Shown here piece by piece: positions 54,936-64,000 of a stretch of 64,000 nt of DNA; within the stretch, counting starts at the first letter, position 1; each line of letters begins with the position of its first letter. This DNA is from Bacteroidota bacterium (GTDB lineage: Bacteria > Bacteroidota > Ignavibacteria > Ignavibacteriales > Melioribacteraceae): contig JAEWUC010000002.1 of NCBI GenBank assembly GCA_023397505.1, forward strand, positions 1 to 64,000, in the 5' to 3' direction. The position numbers were made by a program, and so were the translations under genes. The notes under the pieces are model-generated. The model saw only the letters and a program-made list of their open reading frames with translations, was not told the DNA's origin and did not search any database.

Positions 54936-57032
54936 ATGACTAAAAACGGTAAAATAGATGAAGTAAATGTTGTCGAGCACAAAGGCAACGGCAGCGCACC
55001 TACAGGAAAAATAAATTCATTCGGCGGAATGACAAAAGATGAATTAATGAATGCATTGCGTCTTATGTCAATATCCCGCGCGATTGATAACAAGGTAATG
55101 AATTTAATACGGCAGGGGAAAGCGTATTTTTTGATTTCCGGCGCAGGGCACGAAGCAACACAAACTGCGTTTGGTCTCGCGATGCAAAAAGGAATTGACT
55201 GGGCTTACCCGTATTACCGCGATATGTGTTTTTCAATTACGCTCGGCAGCAAACCCGAAGATTTATTACTCGCATTTATGGCCAAAGCAGATGATCCGTT
55301 AACCGGCGGTAGACAAATGCCGTGTCATTGGTCGTCAAAAGAATTCAATATTCCAACTCAGTCAAGTCCCACGGGAACACAATTTTTACAAGCCGTTGGA
55401 ACCGCTCTCGCATTGAAACGTAAAGGAATCAATGGAGTTGTTTATGTTTCTTCGGGGGAAGGTACAACTTCACAAGGTGAATTCCATGAAGCTGTAAATT
55501 GGGCGGCGCGCGAAAAACTCCCGGTAGTTTTTGTAATCCAAAATAATAAATGGGCAATCTCCGTCCCGGTCGAAAATCAAACCGGCGGCACGAACGGTTC
55601 AATTCATGAAATGATGAAAGGTTACAATAATCTTTTACGATTAGAAGTTGACGGAACGGATTTTCTTCAAACTCACGCAGTTGCTCAATCAGCTTTTAAA
55701 TATGCACGCCAGGGGAAAGGACCTGTATTAATCGAAGCGCATGTGGTGCGTTTACTTTCTCATTCATCATCCGACGATCAAAAAAAATACCGTAGTAATG
55801 AATCGCTTCAGGAAGATTTAAAGAAGGATCCGATTAAATTGTTTGCGGATAAATTAATCGAGAAGGGAATTCTTACACAACTTGCATACGAGGAATTACA
55901 AAAAGAAATTAATATTCACGTTAATGAAGCTGCTGATTGGGCTTTAAAACAAAAAGATCCAGATCCAGAAACAGCAACTTTATATGTGCTTGATGAAAGC
56001 GGAAAACGCGAATCGCTTGAATATGAAAAAGGGAATACAGACGGCAAACCGGTTGTGATGGTTGATGCTGTTAATCATGCCCTCAGAGAAGAAATGGAAT
56101 TGAATGATAAGATTTATGTGTTTGGCGAAGATGTTGCCGACGGAAAAGGCGGCGTGTTCACAGCAACAAAAGGATTATCCACACGATTCGGAAACGATAG
56201 AGTTTTTAATTCACCGCTTGCGGAAGCGAGCATCGAAGGTGTCGCAATCGGAATGGCGCTTGCTGGTTTGAAGCCGTGTGTAGAAATTCAATTCGGTGAT
56301 TACATTTGGCCGGCATTCATGCAGTTCCGCGACGAACTGGTAATGATGCGCTACCGTTCAAATAATTTATTCGAAGCTCCGGTTGTAACGCGTGTGGCAG
56401 TGGGCGGTTATATTCACGGCGGATTGTATCACAGCCAAAACATCGAAGGGTTTTTTGCTCACATGCCGGGACTATTAATTGCTTATCCATCTAATGCAGC
56501 GGATGCAAAAGCATTATTGAAAACTGCATTGCGTTTGAACGACCCTGTTTTATTTCTCGAACACAAAGGTTTATACCGGCAAAGTTATGCAACATCGCCC
56601 GAACCGGATGCTAATTATTTATTACCTTTCGGCAAAGCAAAAATTATACGCGAAGGGAATGATTTAACTGTTGTTACTTACGGAGCTATGGTTCACGAAA
56701 CAAATTTTGCGTCAAAAAAATTAGGCGAGGAAGGAATCAATATTGAGATAATTGATATACGTACAATTGCCCCTGTCGATGTTGAAACGATTTATAAATC
56801 CGTTCGTAAAACCGGTAAGGTTATTATTATTCACGAAGACACATTAACCGGTGGTTTCGGTGCAGAGATCGCAGCATTAATTACAGAAAATTGTTTTGAA
56901 TCTCTCGACGGACCTGTGCGAAGAATTGCAGCAAAAGATGCACCTATTCCATTCGCATTGAAATTAGAAAGTGCTGTCTTACCTACACGTGATAAAATTT
57001 ATAATGAGTTAAAAAATTTATTAAAATATTAA
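54936..57032 (+). CDS. Fused E1 alpha/beta subunit of a branched-chain-type 2-oxoacid dehydrogenase
   Basis: 698 residues. The N-terminal half is E1 alpha (about 30-340) with a TPP motif seen as SSGEGTTSQGEFHEAVNWAA and NNKWAIS. The second half (about 375-698) is E1 beta, with FGEDVADGKGGVFTATKGL, SPLAEASIEGVAIGMAL and HEDTLTGGFGAEIAA. Separate subunits are joined in one chain, a form common in Bacteroidetes. It decarboxylates a 2-oxoacid and acylates lipoyl-E2. The alpha sequence resembles branched-chain or acetoin enzymes more than the homodimeric pyruvate type; the substrate is not proven. Confidence 0.9.
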   Translation: MTKNGKIDEVNVVEHKGNGSAPTGKINSFGGMTKDELMNALRLMSISRAIDNKVMNLIRQGKAYFLISGAGHEATQTAFGLAMQKGIDWAYPYYRDMCFSITLGSKPEDLLLAFMAKADDPLTGGRQMPCHWSSKEFNIPTQSSPTGTQFLQAVGTALALKRKGINGVVYVSSGEGTTSQGEFHEAVNWAAREKLPVVFVIQNNKWAISVPVENQTGGTNGSIHEMMKGYNNLLRLEVDGTDFLQTHAVAQSAFKYARQGKGPVLIEAHVVRLLSHSSSDDQKKYRSNESLQEDLKKDPIKLFADKLIEKGILTQLAYEELQKEINIHVNEAADWALKQKDPDPETATLYVLDESGKRESLEYEKGNTDGKPVVMVDAVNHALREEMELNDKIYVFGEDVADGKGGVFTATKGLSTRFGNDRVFNSPLAEASIEGVAIGMALAGLKPCVEIQFGDYIWPAFMQFRDELVMMRYRSNNLFEAPVVTRVAVGGYIHGGLYHSQNIEGFFAHMPGLLIAYPSNAADAKALLKTALRLNDPVLFLEHKGLYRQSYATSPEPDANYLLPFGKAKIIREGNDLTVVTYGAMVHETNFASKKLGEEGINIEIIDIRTIAPVDVETIYKSVRKTGKVIIIHEDTLTGGFGAEIAALITENCFESLDGPVRRIAAKDAPIPFALKLESAVLPTRDKIYNELKNLLKY

Positions 57033-57035
57033 TGT

Positions 57036-57058
57036 AACGCAGAATCTTACTCTGCGTT
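57036..57058 (+). terminator. Hairpin between E1 and E2 genes
   Basis: AACGCAGA (57036-57043) pairs with TCTGCGTT (57051-57058), followed by CTATTTTT. It is a moderate intrinsic terminator or an RNA-stability element inside the cluster. Confidence 0.5.
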
Positions 57059-57121
57059 CTATTTTTGAAAGTATAGGTGACGTTTCGTCGCCGAGCATGA
57101 TTTGATCAAATTGGAGATAAA

Positions 57122-58714
<1,593 letters not shown>

Positions 58715-58732
58715 CCGCCCCTGCCTTCGACA

Positions 58733-58755
58733 CCCCCTCCTTAGTAAGGAGGGGG
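58733..58755. repeat. Perfect C/G-rich palindrome
   Basis: CCCCCTCCTTA joined to TAAGGAGGGGG at 58733-58755, then a partial repeat GGGGGAGG at 58761. It sits between E2 and lipA, 27 bases before the lipA start. It is probably a dispersed palindromic repeat; it could form a stable RNA stem in the leader of lipA. Confidence 0.6.
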
Positions 58756-58782
58756 ATTAAGGGGGAGGTCTAAGGATATGTA

Positions 58783-59688
58783 ATGAAAATCAATCAGCAT
58801 CAAAAAGCATTTAAGGAAGAGATTGAGCAGAATAGGGAAGAACTTGGTAAAAGGCCCGAATGGTTAAAAGTTCGTTTACCGAGCGGACAAAATTATAAAG
58901 AAGTTTATGAGTTAATGCGCAAAAGTAAATTGAACACCGTTTGCGAAGAAGCGCGCTGCCCGAATCTTGCCGAATGCTGGAATAGAAAGACTGCTACATT
59001 TATGATCCTTGGCGATACATGTACAAGATCATGCGGGTTTTGTAATGTTAAACTCGGATTGCCAAACGAGCTTGATTTGGATGAACCGCGTCGTGTTGCC
59101 GAATCTGTTGAAACTCTCGGATTAAAGCATGTTGTAATTACATCTGTAAACCGGGATGAATTAAAAGACGGCGGTGCTTCAATTTTTTCCGAATCTGTTC
59201 GTTTAATCCGCGAGAAAATGCCTGATACTACGGTTGAAATTTTAATTCCCGATTTTAAAGGTGAAGAACACGCATTCGAAATCATTTTGAAAAATCCACC
59301 GGATATTTTAAACCATAACATGGAAACAGTAAAAAGATTATACCACGGTGTTCGCCCACAAGCAAAGTATGAAAGGAGTCTTGATGTAATCCGCTGGTTC
59401 AAAGAAAAAGGATTGCGAACAAAAAGTGGAATAATGGTTGGGATCGGAGAAACACAAGAAGAAGTTTTTGAGTTGATCGATGATCTATATAATTCCGGCT
59501 GCGATATAATGACAATAGGGCAATACCTTCAACCTACAAAAAATCATCTGCCTGTACACCGCTATGTAACTTTGGATGAATTCAAATCTTATAAAGACTA
59601 TGGTTTAAAAATCGGATTAAAAGCAGTTGAATCATCACCACTCGTGCGTAGTTCGTACCATGCGGATAAACATGCGGTGTTGGTTTAG
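58783..59688 (+). CDS. lipA: Lipoyl synthase
   Basis: 301 residues. The auxiliary cluster Cys set is CEEARCPNLAEC and the radical SAM set is CTRSCGFC; the C-terminal Ser ligand is in RSSYHADK. It inserts two sulfurs into octanoyl groups on E2 lipoyl domains. With lipB upstream it completes the protein-lipoylation pathway for the encoded complex. Confidence 0.95.
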   Translation: MKINQHQKAFKEEIEQNREELGKRPEWLKVRLPSGQNYKEVYELMRKSKLNTVCEEARCPNLAECWNRKTATFMILGDTCTRSCGFCNVKLGLPNELDLDEPRRVAESVETLGLKHVVITSVNRDELKDGGASIFSESVRLIREKMPDTTVEILIPDFKGEEHAFEIILKNPPDILNHNMETVKRLYHGVRPQAKYERSLDVIRWFKEKGLRTKSGIMVGIGETQEEVFELIDDLYNSGCDIMTIGQYLQPTKNHLPVHRYVTLDEFKSYKDYGLKIGLKAVESSPLVRSSYHADKHAVLV

Positions 59689-59979
59689 AAGTTACTGTTA
59701 CAATTAGAAAATAATATAATTTCTACTCGTTACTTGCACTTCATAAAAAAATAATTATTTTTGGAGAAGTATGTCGGCTTCAGGCGTCTTTCTCATAAAA
59801 AATGATTTCTTTCTCACTAATGAAAACATTTTGGGCAATCAAATATTCATATTGGATTTGGTATCCATTAATGATTGAAAATTTGACTTAAACTGCTAAA
59901 AATAAAAGAATTTTAATGTTTATTGGATTGGTTTTTGGCACGTTAGTTTCTAAGAATTAATTACTTGAAAAAGGTAAAT

Positions 59980-60024
59980 ATGAAGCAAATTCTGGTGGAA
60001 ATACTTTTATCAAAAAAAATATAA
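59980..60024 (+). CDS. Possible Ile/Leu/Val-rich leader peptide
   Basis: The 14-codon ORF encodes MKQILVEILLSKKI, with eight Ile, Leu or Val residues among 14, and has AAGG about eight bases upstream. It ends ten bases before a textbook terminator. TATAAACC at its stop codon can pair with GGTTATA of the terminator's 5' arm (one bulged base), giving an exclusive antiterminator. The length and composition resemble ilv-type leader peptides, but a chance ORF in AT-rich DNA is possible. Confidence 0.45.
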   Translation: MKQILVEILLSKKI

Positions 60025-60034
60025 ACCAAATAAC

Positions 60035-60063
60035 AAGGTTATAGCAAAACTATAACCTTTTTT
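60035..60063 (+). terminator. Intrinsic terminator or attenuator 27 bases before the oxidoreductase operon
   Basis: AAGGTTATAG pairs perfectly with CTATAACCTT around CAAAA (10 bp), followed by a T-run. There are only 22 bases between it and the next start codon, too few for a separate promoter, so it probably lies within the operon's leader. Confidence 0.85.
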
Positions 60064-60085
60064 ATTTTCACTAACAGAGGTAGTA

Positions 60086-60373
60086 ATGGCAAAAGTAAGA
60101 GGTGATATCCTCATCGATATCGAGAAATGCAAAGGATGTGAACTTTGCGCTGTAGCGTGTCCACAAGACTCGTTAGAGCTTTCTCGCAAGCTTAACTCAA
60201 AAGGTTACCATTATATCGTTAAGATAGAGGACAACTGCACAGGATGTACAAACTGTGCGCTTGTTTGTCCCGAAGGTATAATTAAAGTTTATCGAAAGAC
60301 CGATAAAAAGAAGGAACATGTTGCAACAATTTCCAACGTATCGGGCGATATAAATGTAACGGTGGCTTCATGA
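60086..60373 (+). CDS. 2-oxoacid:ferredoxin oxidoreductase delta (2x[4Fe-4S]) subunit
   Basis: 95 residues with two clusters, CKGCELCAVACP and CTGCTNCALVCP. This is the ferredoxin-like subunit of KorDABC/VorDABC complexes and passes electrons from the TPP site to ferredoxin. Its stop overlaps the alpha gene by four bases. First gene of the four-subunit operon; AGAGG precedes ATG by four bases. Confidence 0.92.
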   Translation: MAKVRGDILIDIEKCKGCELCAVACPQDSLELSRKLNSKGYHYIVKIEDNCTGCTNCALVCPEGIIKVYRKTDKKKEHVATISNVSGDINVTVAS

Positions 60374-61443
60374 AAAAAGAATTAAAATTAATGAAAGGTA
60401 ACGAAGCTCTTGCCGAAGCTGTAATAAGGGCAGGCTGCGACGGATATTTTGGTTACCCCATTACTCCACAATCGGAAATTCTAGAGTATTTAACCGAACA
60501 CGCTTTTAGGAAAACCGGAATGGTAGTTCTTCAAGCAGAAAGCGAAGTTGCCTCAATTAATATGATTTACGGCGCTGCGGGTACCGGTAAAAAAGTTATG
60601 ACTTCTTCATCGTCACCGGGAATAAGTTTAATGCAGGAAGGAATTTCTTACATTGCTTGTGCAGAACTTCCATGCTTGCTTGTTAATGTTATGCGCGGTG
60701 GTCCGGGACTCGGCACAATCCAACCTTCGCAAGGAGATTATTTCCAAACCGTAAAAGGCGGCGGGCACGGTGATTATCGTTTGATAACTCTTGCACCTTC
60801 TACTGTGCAGGAAATGGTTGATTTTGTAAAACTCGGATTTGATCTTGCCTTTAAATACCGCAACCCAGTTATGATTCTTGCCGACGGTGCGCTCGGACAA
60901 ATGATGGAAAAAGTTGAATTGTTCGAAGCGATTCCAAGAAGTAATGAAATTCCAGAGTGGGCAACAGTTGGAAAACCAAAAACTCGTGAAAGAAATATTA
61001 TTACTTCTCTTCATATGGAACCCGAAAAGATGGAAGAAATTAATAACCATCTTCAAAAAAAATATAAAGAAATAGATAACAATGAAATAAGATATGAAAT
61101 GATTGACTGCGATGATGCCGAAATAGTTTTAGTAGCTTTCGGGTTGGTTGCACGCATTTGTACAAAAGCCGCGCATCTTGCACGCGAAAAAGGAATTAAA
61201 GTTGGTGTATTCAGACCTATTTCATTATTCCCCTATCCATATGAACAAATATCTAAACTATCGGAAAAAGTAAAAGGTATGTTTGTAGTTGAAATGAACG
61301 CGGGTCAAATGGTTGAAGATGTTCGGCTTGCAGTTAATGGAAAAATCCCGGTAGAATTTCACGGAAGAATGGGAGGAATTGTTCCTACTCCGGAAGAAAT
61401 TCTACTAAAACTTGAAGAAAAATTTTCGGGGGTAACATTATGA
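60370..61443 (+). CDS. vorB: 2-oxoacid:ferredoxin oxidoreductase alpha subunit, VorB-like
   Basis: 357 residues. GYFGYPITPQSEILEYL, GAGTGKKVMTSSSSPGISLM and TIQPSQGDYFQTVKGGGHGD fit the alpha subunit of 2-oxoisovalerate-type (VorB) and 2-oxoglutarate-type (KorA) enzymes. The separate gamma subunit and this sequence style favour the branched-chain form. It binds the oxoacid and pairs with the TPP-binding beta subunit. Confidence 0.88.
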   Translation: MKKELKLMKGNEALAEAVIRAGCDGYFGYPITPQSEILEYLTEHAFRKTGMVVLQAESEVASINMIYGAAGTGKKVMTSSSSPGISLMQEGISYIACAELPCLLVNVMRGGPGLGTIQPSQGDYFQTVKGGGHGDYRLITLAPSTVQEMVDFVKLGFDLAFKYRNPVMILADGALGQMMEKVELFEAIPRSNEIPEWATVGKPKTRERNIITSLHMEPEKMEEINNHLQKKYKEIDNNEIRYEMIDCDDAEIVLVAFGLVARICTKAAHLAREKGIKVGVFRPISLFPYPYEQISKLSEKVKGMFVVEMNAGQMVEDVRLAVNGKIPVEFHGRMGGIVPTPEEILLKLEEKFSGVTL

Positions 61444-62267
61444 ATGAGAAAAACTTAATAGAAGAAAAACATTACGAAGAGGTTATCGCGGAAGAAAGCA
61501 TTTGCACAAATGAAAATTTGGCCTATGAAAAACCGGAAACATTAACCGATACTCAAATGCATTACTGCCCCGGCTGCGGTCATGGAGTTGCTCATCGTTT
61601 AATTGCAGAAGTAATTGATGAACTCGGAATTCAAGATAAAACAATTGGTGTTGCACCTGTCGGCTGTTCGGTTTTTGCTTATAATTATTTAAACATAGAT
61701 ATGACGGAAGCTGCACACGGAAGAGCATCGGCAGTTGCAACCGGAATTAAAAGAGTACTGCCGGATAAATATGTTTTTTCATATCAAGGCGACGGCGATT
61801 TGGCTGCAATTGGAACCGGCGAAACAATTCATACATGTAACCGCGGTGAAAATATTTTGATAATCTTTATTAATAACGGTATTTATGGAATGACAGGCGG
61901 ACAAATGGCGCCTACAACCTTAGTCGGAATGAAATCTACAACTACACCATTCGGCAGGGAAGTATCTGTCATGGGCAATCCTTTAAAAATTACTGAGCTT
62001 ATTGCGCAGCTTCCGGGGGTTTATTATTGTACTCGAACTGCTGTTAATAATCCAAATAATGTTCGCAAAGCTAAAAAGGCAATTCTAAACGGATTTAAAT
62101 ATCAAGAATTGAATAAAGGATTATCATTCGTTGAAATAGTTTCAAATTGTCCCTCAAATTGGAAAATGACTCCGAAAGAATCGAACAAATGGCTGGAAGA
62201 AAATATGCTTCCTTTTTATCCGCTCGGAGACCTTAAAGTACCAAGTAAAAATGGAAAGGAGGCATAA
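61440..62267 (+). CDS. 2-oxoacid:ferredoxin oxidoreductase beta (TPP) subunit
   Basis: 275 residues. The beta subunit shows CPGCGHGVAHRLIAEVIDELG, VGCSVFAYNYLN, the TPP-Mg motif YQGDGDLAAIGTGETIH and NNGIYGMTGGQMAPTT. It carries out decarboxylation and electron transfer via TPP. It overlaps both neighbours: ATGA with alpha, and its stop precedes the gamma start by one base. Confidence 0.92.
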   Translation: MNEKNLIEEKHYEEVIAEESICTNENLAYEKPETLTDTQMHYCPGCGHGVAHRLIAEVIDELGIQDKTIGVAPVGCSVFAYNYLNIDMTEAAHGRASAVATGIKRVLPDKYVFSYQGDGDLAAIGTGETIHTCNRGENILIIFINNGIYGMTGGQMAPTTLVGMKSTTTPFGREVSVMGNPLKITELIAQLPGVYYCTRTAVNNPNNVRKAKKAILNGFKYQELNKGLSFVEIVSNCPSNWKMTPKESNKWLEENMLPFYPLGDLKVPSKNGKEA

Positions 62268-62268
62268 C

Positions 62269-62823
62269 ATGACGGAAGAAATTATTATTGCGGGATTTGG
62301 CGGACAGGGCGTTCTTTCGATGGGACAAATTCTTTGTTACGGCGGAGTTATTGAAGGTAAAGAGGTAAGTTGGATGCCTTCGTATGGGCCGGAAATGCGA
62401 GGCGGTACGGCTAATTGCGTAACAATATTAAGTGATCAAAAAATAAGCTCACCAATTCTAAATAAATTTGATACCGTAATAGCTCTCAATCAACCTTCGC
62501 TGGATAAATTTGAACACTCTATTAAACCAAACGGCTTACTTATTTATGAATCAAGCACAATTCTAAATCCTCCTTCACGACAAGATATTGAGATTGTTGC
62601 AGTCGAAGCTGCCAACGAAGCTGCAAAATTAAAAAATACAAGAGTGATGAACATGATTATTCTTGGCGCGTTTCTGAAAAAGAAACCGGTTATTAAAATT
62701 GAAACCGCTCTTGAAGCGTTAAAACAAGTTTTACCGGAGAGATATCATCATCTAATACCTTTGAATAAGAAAGCGTTGGAAAAAGGACTGGAACTGATTG
62801 AGTCTATAAAAATATTAGTTTAA
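62269..62823 (+). CDS. 2-oxoacid:ferredoxin oxidoreductase gamma subunit
   Basis: 184 residues from ATG 62269, with GGAGG six bases upstream. The longer frame starting at 62251 overlaps beta and lacks a ribosome site. The signature AGFGGQGVLSMGQILCYGG and PSYGPEMRGGTANC mark the gamma (CoA-linked) subunit. It completes the DABC complex, which interconverts an oxoacid and acyl-CoA plus CO2 with ferredoxin. Confidence 0.92.
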   Translation: MTEEIIIAGFGGQGVLSMGQILCYGGVIEGKEVSWMPSYGPEMRGGTANCVTILSDQKISSPILNKFDTVIALNQPSLDKFEHSIKPNGLLIYESSTILNPPSRQDIEIVAVEAANEAAKLKNTRVMNMIILGAFLKKKPVIKIETALEALKQVLPERYHHLIPLNKKALEKGLELIESIKILV

Positions 62824-63136
62824 CTTATTTTAAAAATTAGGTTGTTGTAGGACTACTATAATGTTTTCGGGTTAAAGACAAAGGCACCGGAAATAATTTA
62901 CTTTTACATTTTGAAGAAGTAATACCATATGAGTAGACTCAAAAAAAATATGATGAAATTTTACAACAACCTTATTCATTTCAAGAAGAAATTTGCATTC
63001 CGAAAAACAAAATTTGACTTATCAAAGAGTCAAATTTTAGAAACCGAGATTGTTGATATAGGTCACTGTTTTCATTACGTTGTTTCTTAAATTACACTTA
63101 AATTATTAATCAAATAAGCGCGTGATCAATACTTAA
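62824..63136. other. 313-base spacer with inverted repeats and a doubtful 53-codon ORF
   Basis: GGTTGTTGTA (62840-62849) and TACAACAACC (62962-62971) form a long-range inverted repeat, and AAATTTGACT/AGTCAAATTT near 63010-63036 a hairpin. An ORF at 62929-63090 (+) encodes a basic 53-residue peptide beginning MSRLKKNMMKFYNN and is not recognised. Confidence 0.4.
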
Positions 63137-64000
63137 ATGACAATTGAAAAGAGAAAATATTTGACAAGAAAGCGCGATGTCCTATTTCTGACCTTTGGTT
63201 TTAGCATACTATTAATTTTAGCTGGATTTTTGTTTTATAATTATGAAGCCGGTAGAATTAGAGATATCAAATATGAAGAACTTAAATCGATTGCTAAATT
63301 AAAAATTGATCAAATTGTTGAATGGTATCAGGATGAATTAAGTGATGCAGGAACGCTTTCTCGAAACACTGTACTTATTGCTAATATAAATAAATGGCTT
63401 GGAACTGAAAGTGAAATAGTTAAATCGGATTTGCTTTCGGAAATCTCTGCATTAAAAGAAGAACATAATTACAAAGATATTCTTCTAGTAAACCCCGACG
63501 GTAAAATAATATTCTCAATTAATTCTTTCGAAAAAAATGTAGATAAAATTCTTCTTGACGTATTAAAAAAATCGATAGTAAATAGTGAAGTTACATCTTC
63601 TGATTTGTATTTGAACAAATTGAAAAGTGAAATAGAAATTTGTTTTGTTGCGCCATTGTATAATTTGCAAAAAATTCATGCTGCTGCATTGGTTTTTATA
63701 ATAGATCCCCAAAAATATCTTTACCCGTTTATACAATCTTGGCCTTCCTCAAGTAAAACAGCGGAAACACTGCTTGTCCGTAAAGAAAATAATCAAGTAT
63801 TAATGTTGAACAATTTACGCCATAGAAAAAATTCTGCTTTAAGAGAACGTTTTGGGCTTGAAAATCGGAAATTACCAGCTGCTAATGCAGTGCTTGGTGT
63901 TAAAGGAATATTTGAAGGAATAGATTACCGAGGTGCTGAAGTAATTGCACATTTAAACCCGATCCACGGCACAAATTGGTTTATGGTTTCTAAAGTAGAT
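63137..64000 (+). CDS. Membrane sensor protein with periplasmic Cache-like domain (3' end outside window)
   Basis: The frame is open for 288 codons from ATG 63137 to the window end. A short basic N terminus is followed by one membrane segment (about 17-38, LTFGFSILLILAGFLFYN). A periplasmic domain follows, starting KYEELKSIAKLKIDQIVEWY, with DILLVNPDGKIIFSI and a later HGTNWFMVSKVD, the pattern of double-Cache sensors. Such domains usually precede PAS, histidine kinase or diguanylate cyclase modules, which would lie beyond the window. The ligand is unknown. Confidence 0.75.
   Translation, partial: MTIEKRKYLTRKRDVLFLTFGFSILLILAGFLFYNYEAGRIRDIKYEELKSIAKLKIDQIVEWYQDELSDAGTLSRNTVLIANINKWLGTESEIVKSDLLSEISALKEEHNYKDILLVNPDGKIIFSINSFEKNVDKILLDVLKKSIVNSEVTSSDLYLNKLKSEIEICFVAPLYNLQKIHAAALVFIIDPQKYLYPFIQSWPSSSKTAETLLVRKENNQVLMLNNLRHRKNSALRERFGLENRKLPAANAVLGVKGIFEGIDYRGAEVIAHLNPIHGTNWFMVSKVD

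Larger units (their letters stand above)
59689..60085. other. 397-base leader region before the ferredoxin oxidoreductase operon
   Basis: It holds a 35-codon ORF (59771-59878) with GGAG four bases before its ATG, a 14-codon ORF (59980-60024) and a strong hairpin (60035-60059). No -35/-10 pair was clear. The 35-codon product begins MSASGVFLIKNDFFLTN and ends in a Leu/Ile-rich tail; it is not recognised. Confidence 0.5.

Overview
The window is AT-rich bacterial DNA, most likely from the Ignavibacteria (Bacteroidota/Chlorobiota group). Evidence: several secreted proteins end in a type IX secretion (T9SS) sorting domain of the NYPNPFNPSTTI type; TonB-dependent receptor and M28 peptidase families are present; and two promoters carry the Bacteroidetes-style -7 element TAnnTTTG. 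No prophage, integrase, transposase or CRISPR array was seen.

Layout. (1) 1-7.7 kb: the tail of a T9SS cargo gene, a 7TMR-DISM sensor kinase broken by one in-frame stop, its response regulator, and a 1258-aa secreted repeat protein. (2) 7.8-10.2 kb, minus: three tandem tail-collar paralogues and a GNAT acetyltransferase. (3) 10.2-19.1 kb: repeat-rich spacers around a 2528-aa secreted Calx-beta repeat protein. (4) 19.1-22.3 kb, minus: a Lol-type lipoprotein-release ABC operon. (5) 22.4-23.2 kb: tRNA-Pro, Arg, His, Glu, Glu, with decayed tandem copies of the tRNA-Pro 3' end carrying a 28-bp palindrome. (6) 23.4-26.8 kb: a PstS-like lipoprotein coupled to an M28 peptidase, and a divergent PlsC. 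(7) 27-38.4 kb: a phosphate regulon made of a TonB receptor with an internally duplicated T9SS protein, and porin-pstSCAB-phoU. Both operons are preceded by the same array of four 11-bp-spaced TTAACAT-like repeats placed identically relative to a -7 element. (8) 38.4-44.1 kb: S66 peptidase, lone HydE-like radical SAM enzyme, TPR lipoprotein, DUF58 protein, TypA/BipA. (9) 44.2-50.4 kb, minus: phosphohexomutase, then the methionine operon (DinB-like, metY, aspartate kinase, metX). (10) 50.5-52.5 kb: endonuclease III and a DUF418 membrane protein. (11) 52.8-59.7 kb: a lipoate-dependent 2-oxoacid dehydrogenase cluster (lpd, lipB, fused E1, E2, lipA). (12) 60-62.8 kb: a four-subunit 2-oxoacid:ferredoxin oxidoreductase. 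(13) from 63.1 kb: a sensor protein running off the window.

The most striking item is the 5' leader of the methionine operon (50041-50419, minus). A consensus-like promoter is followed by two successive short ORFs packed with Met codons, each followed by an intrinsic terminator. In the first, complementary segments allow mutually exclusive terminator and antiterminator folds. This looks like a tandem ribosome-stalling attenuator that senses methionyl-tRNA. A weaker, similar arrangement (a 14-codon Ile/Leu/Val-rich ORF followed by a terminator) precedes the ferredoxin oxidoreductase operon. Other leads are the paired Pho-box promoters and a small palindromic element that repeatedly splits TTCGAA sites, including a T-loop copy of tRNA-Pro.
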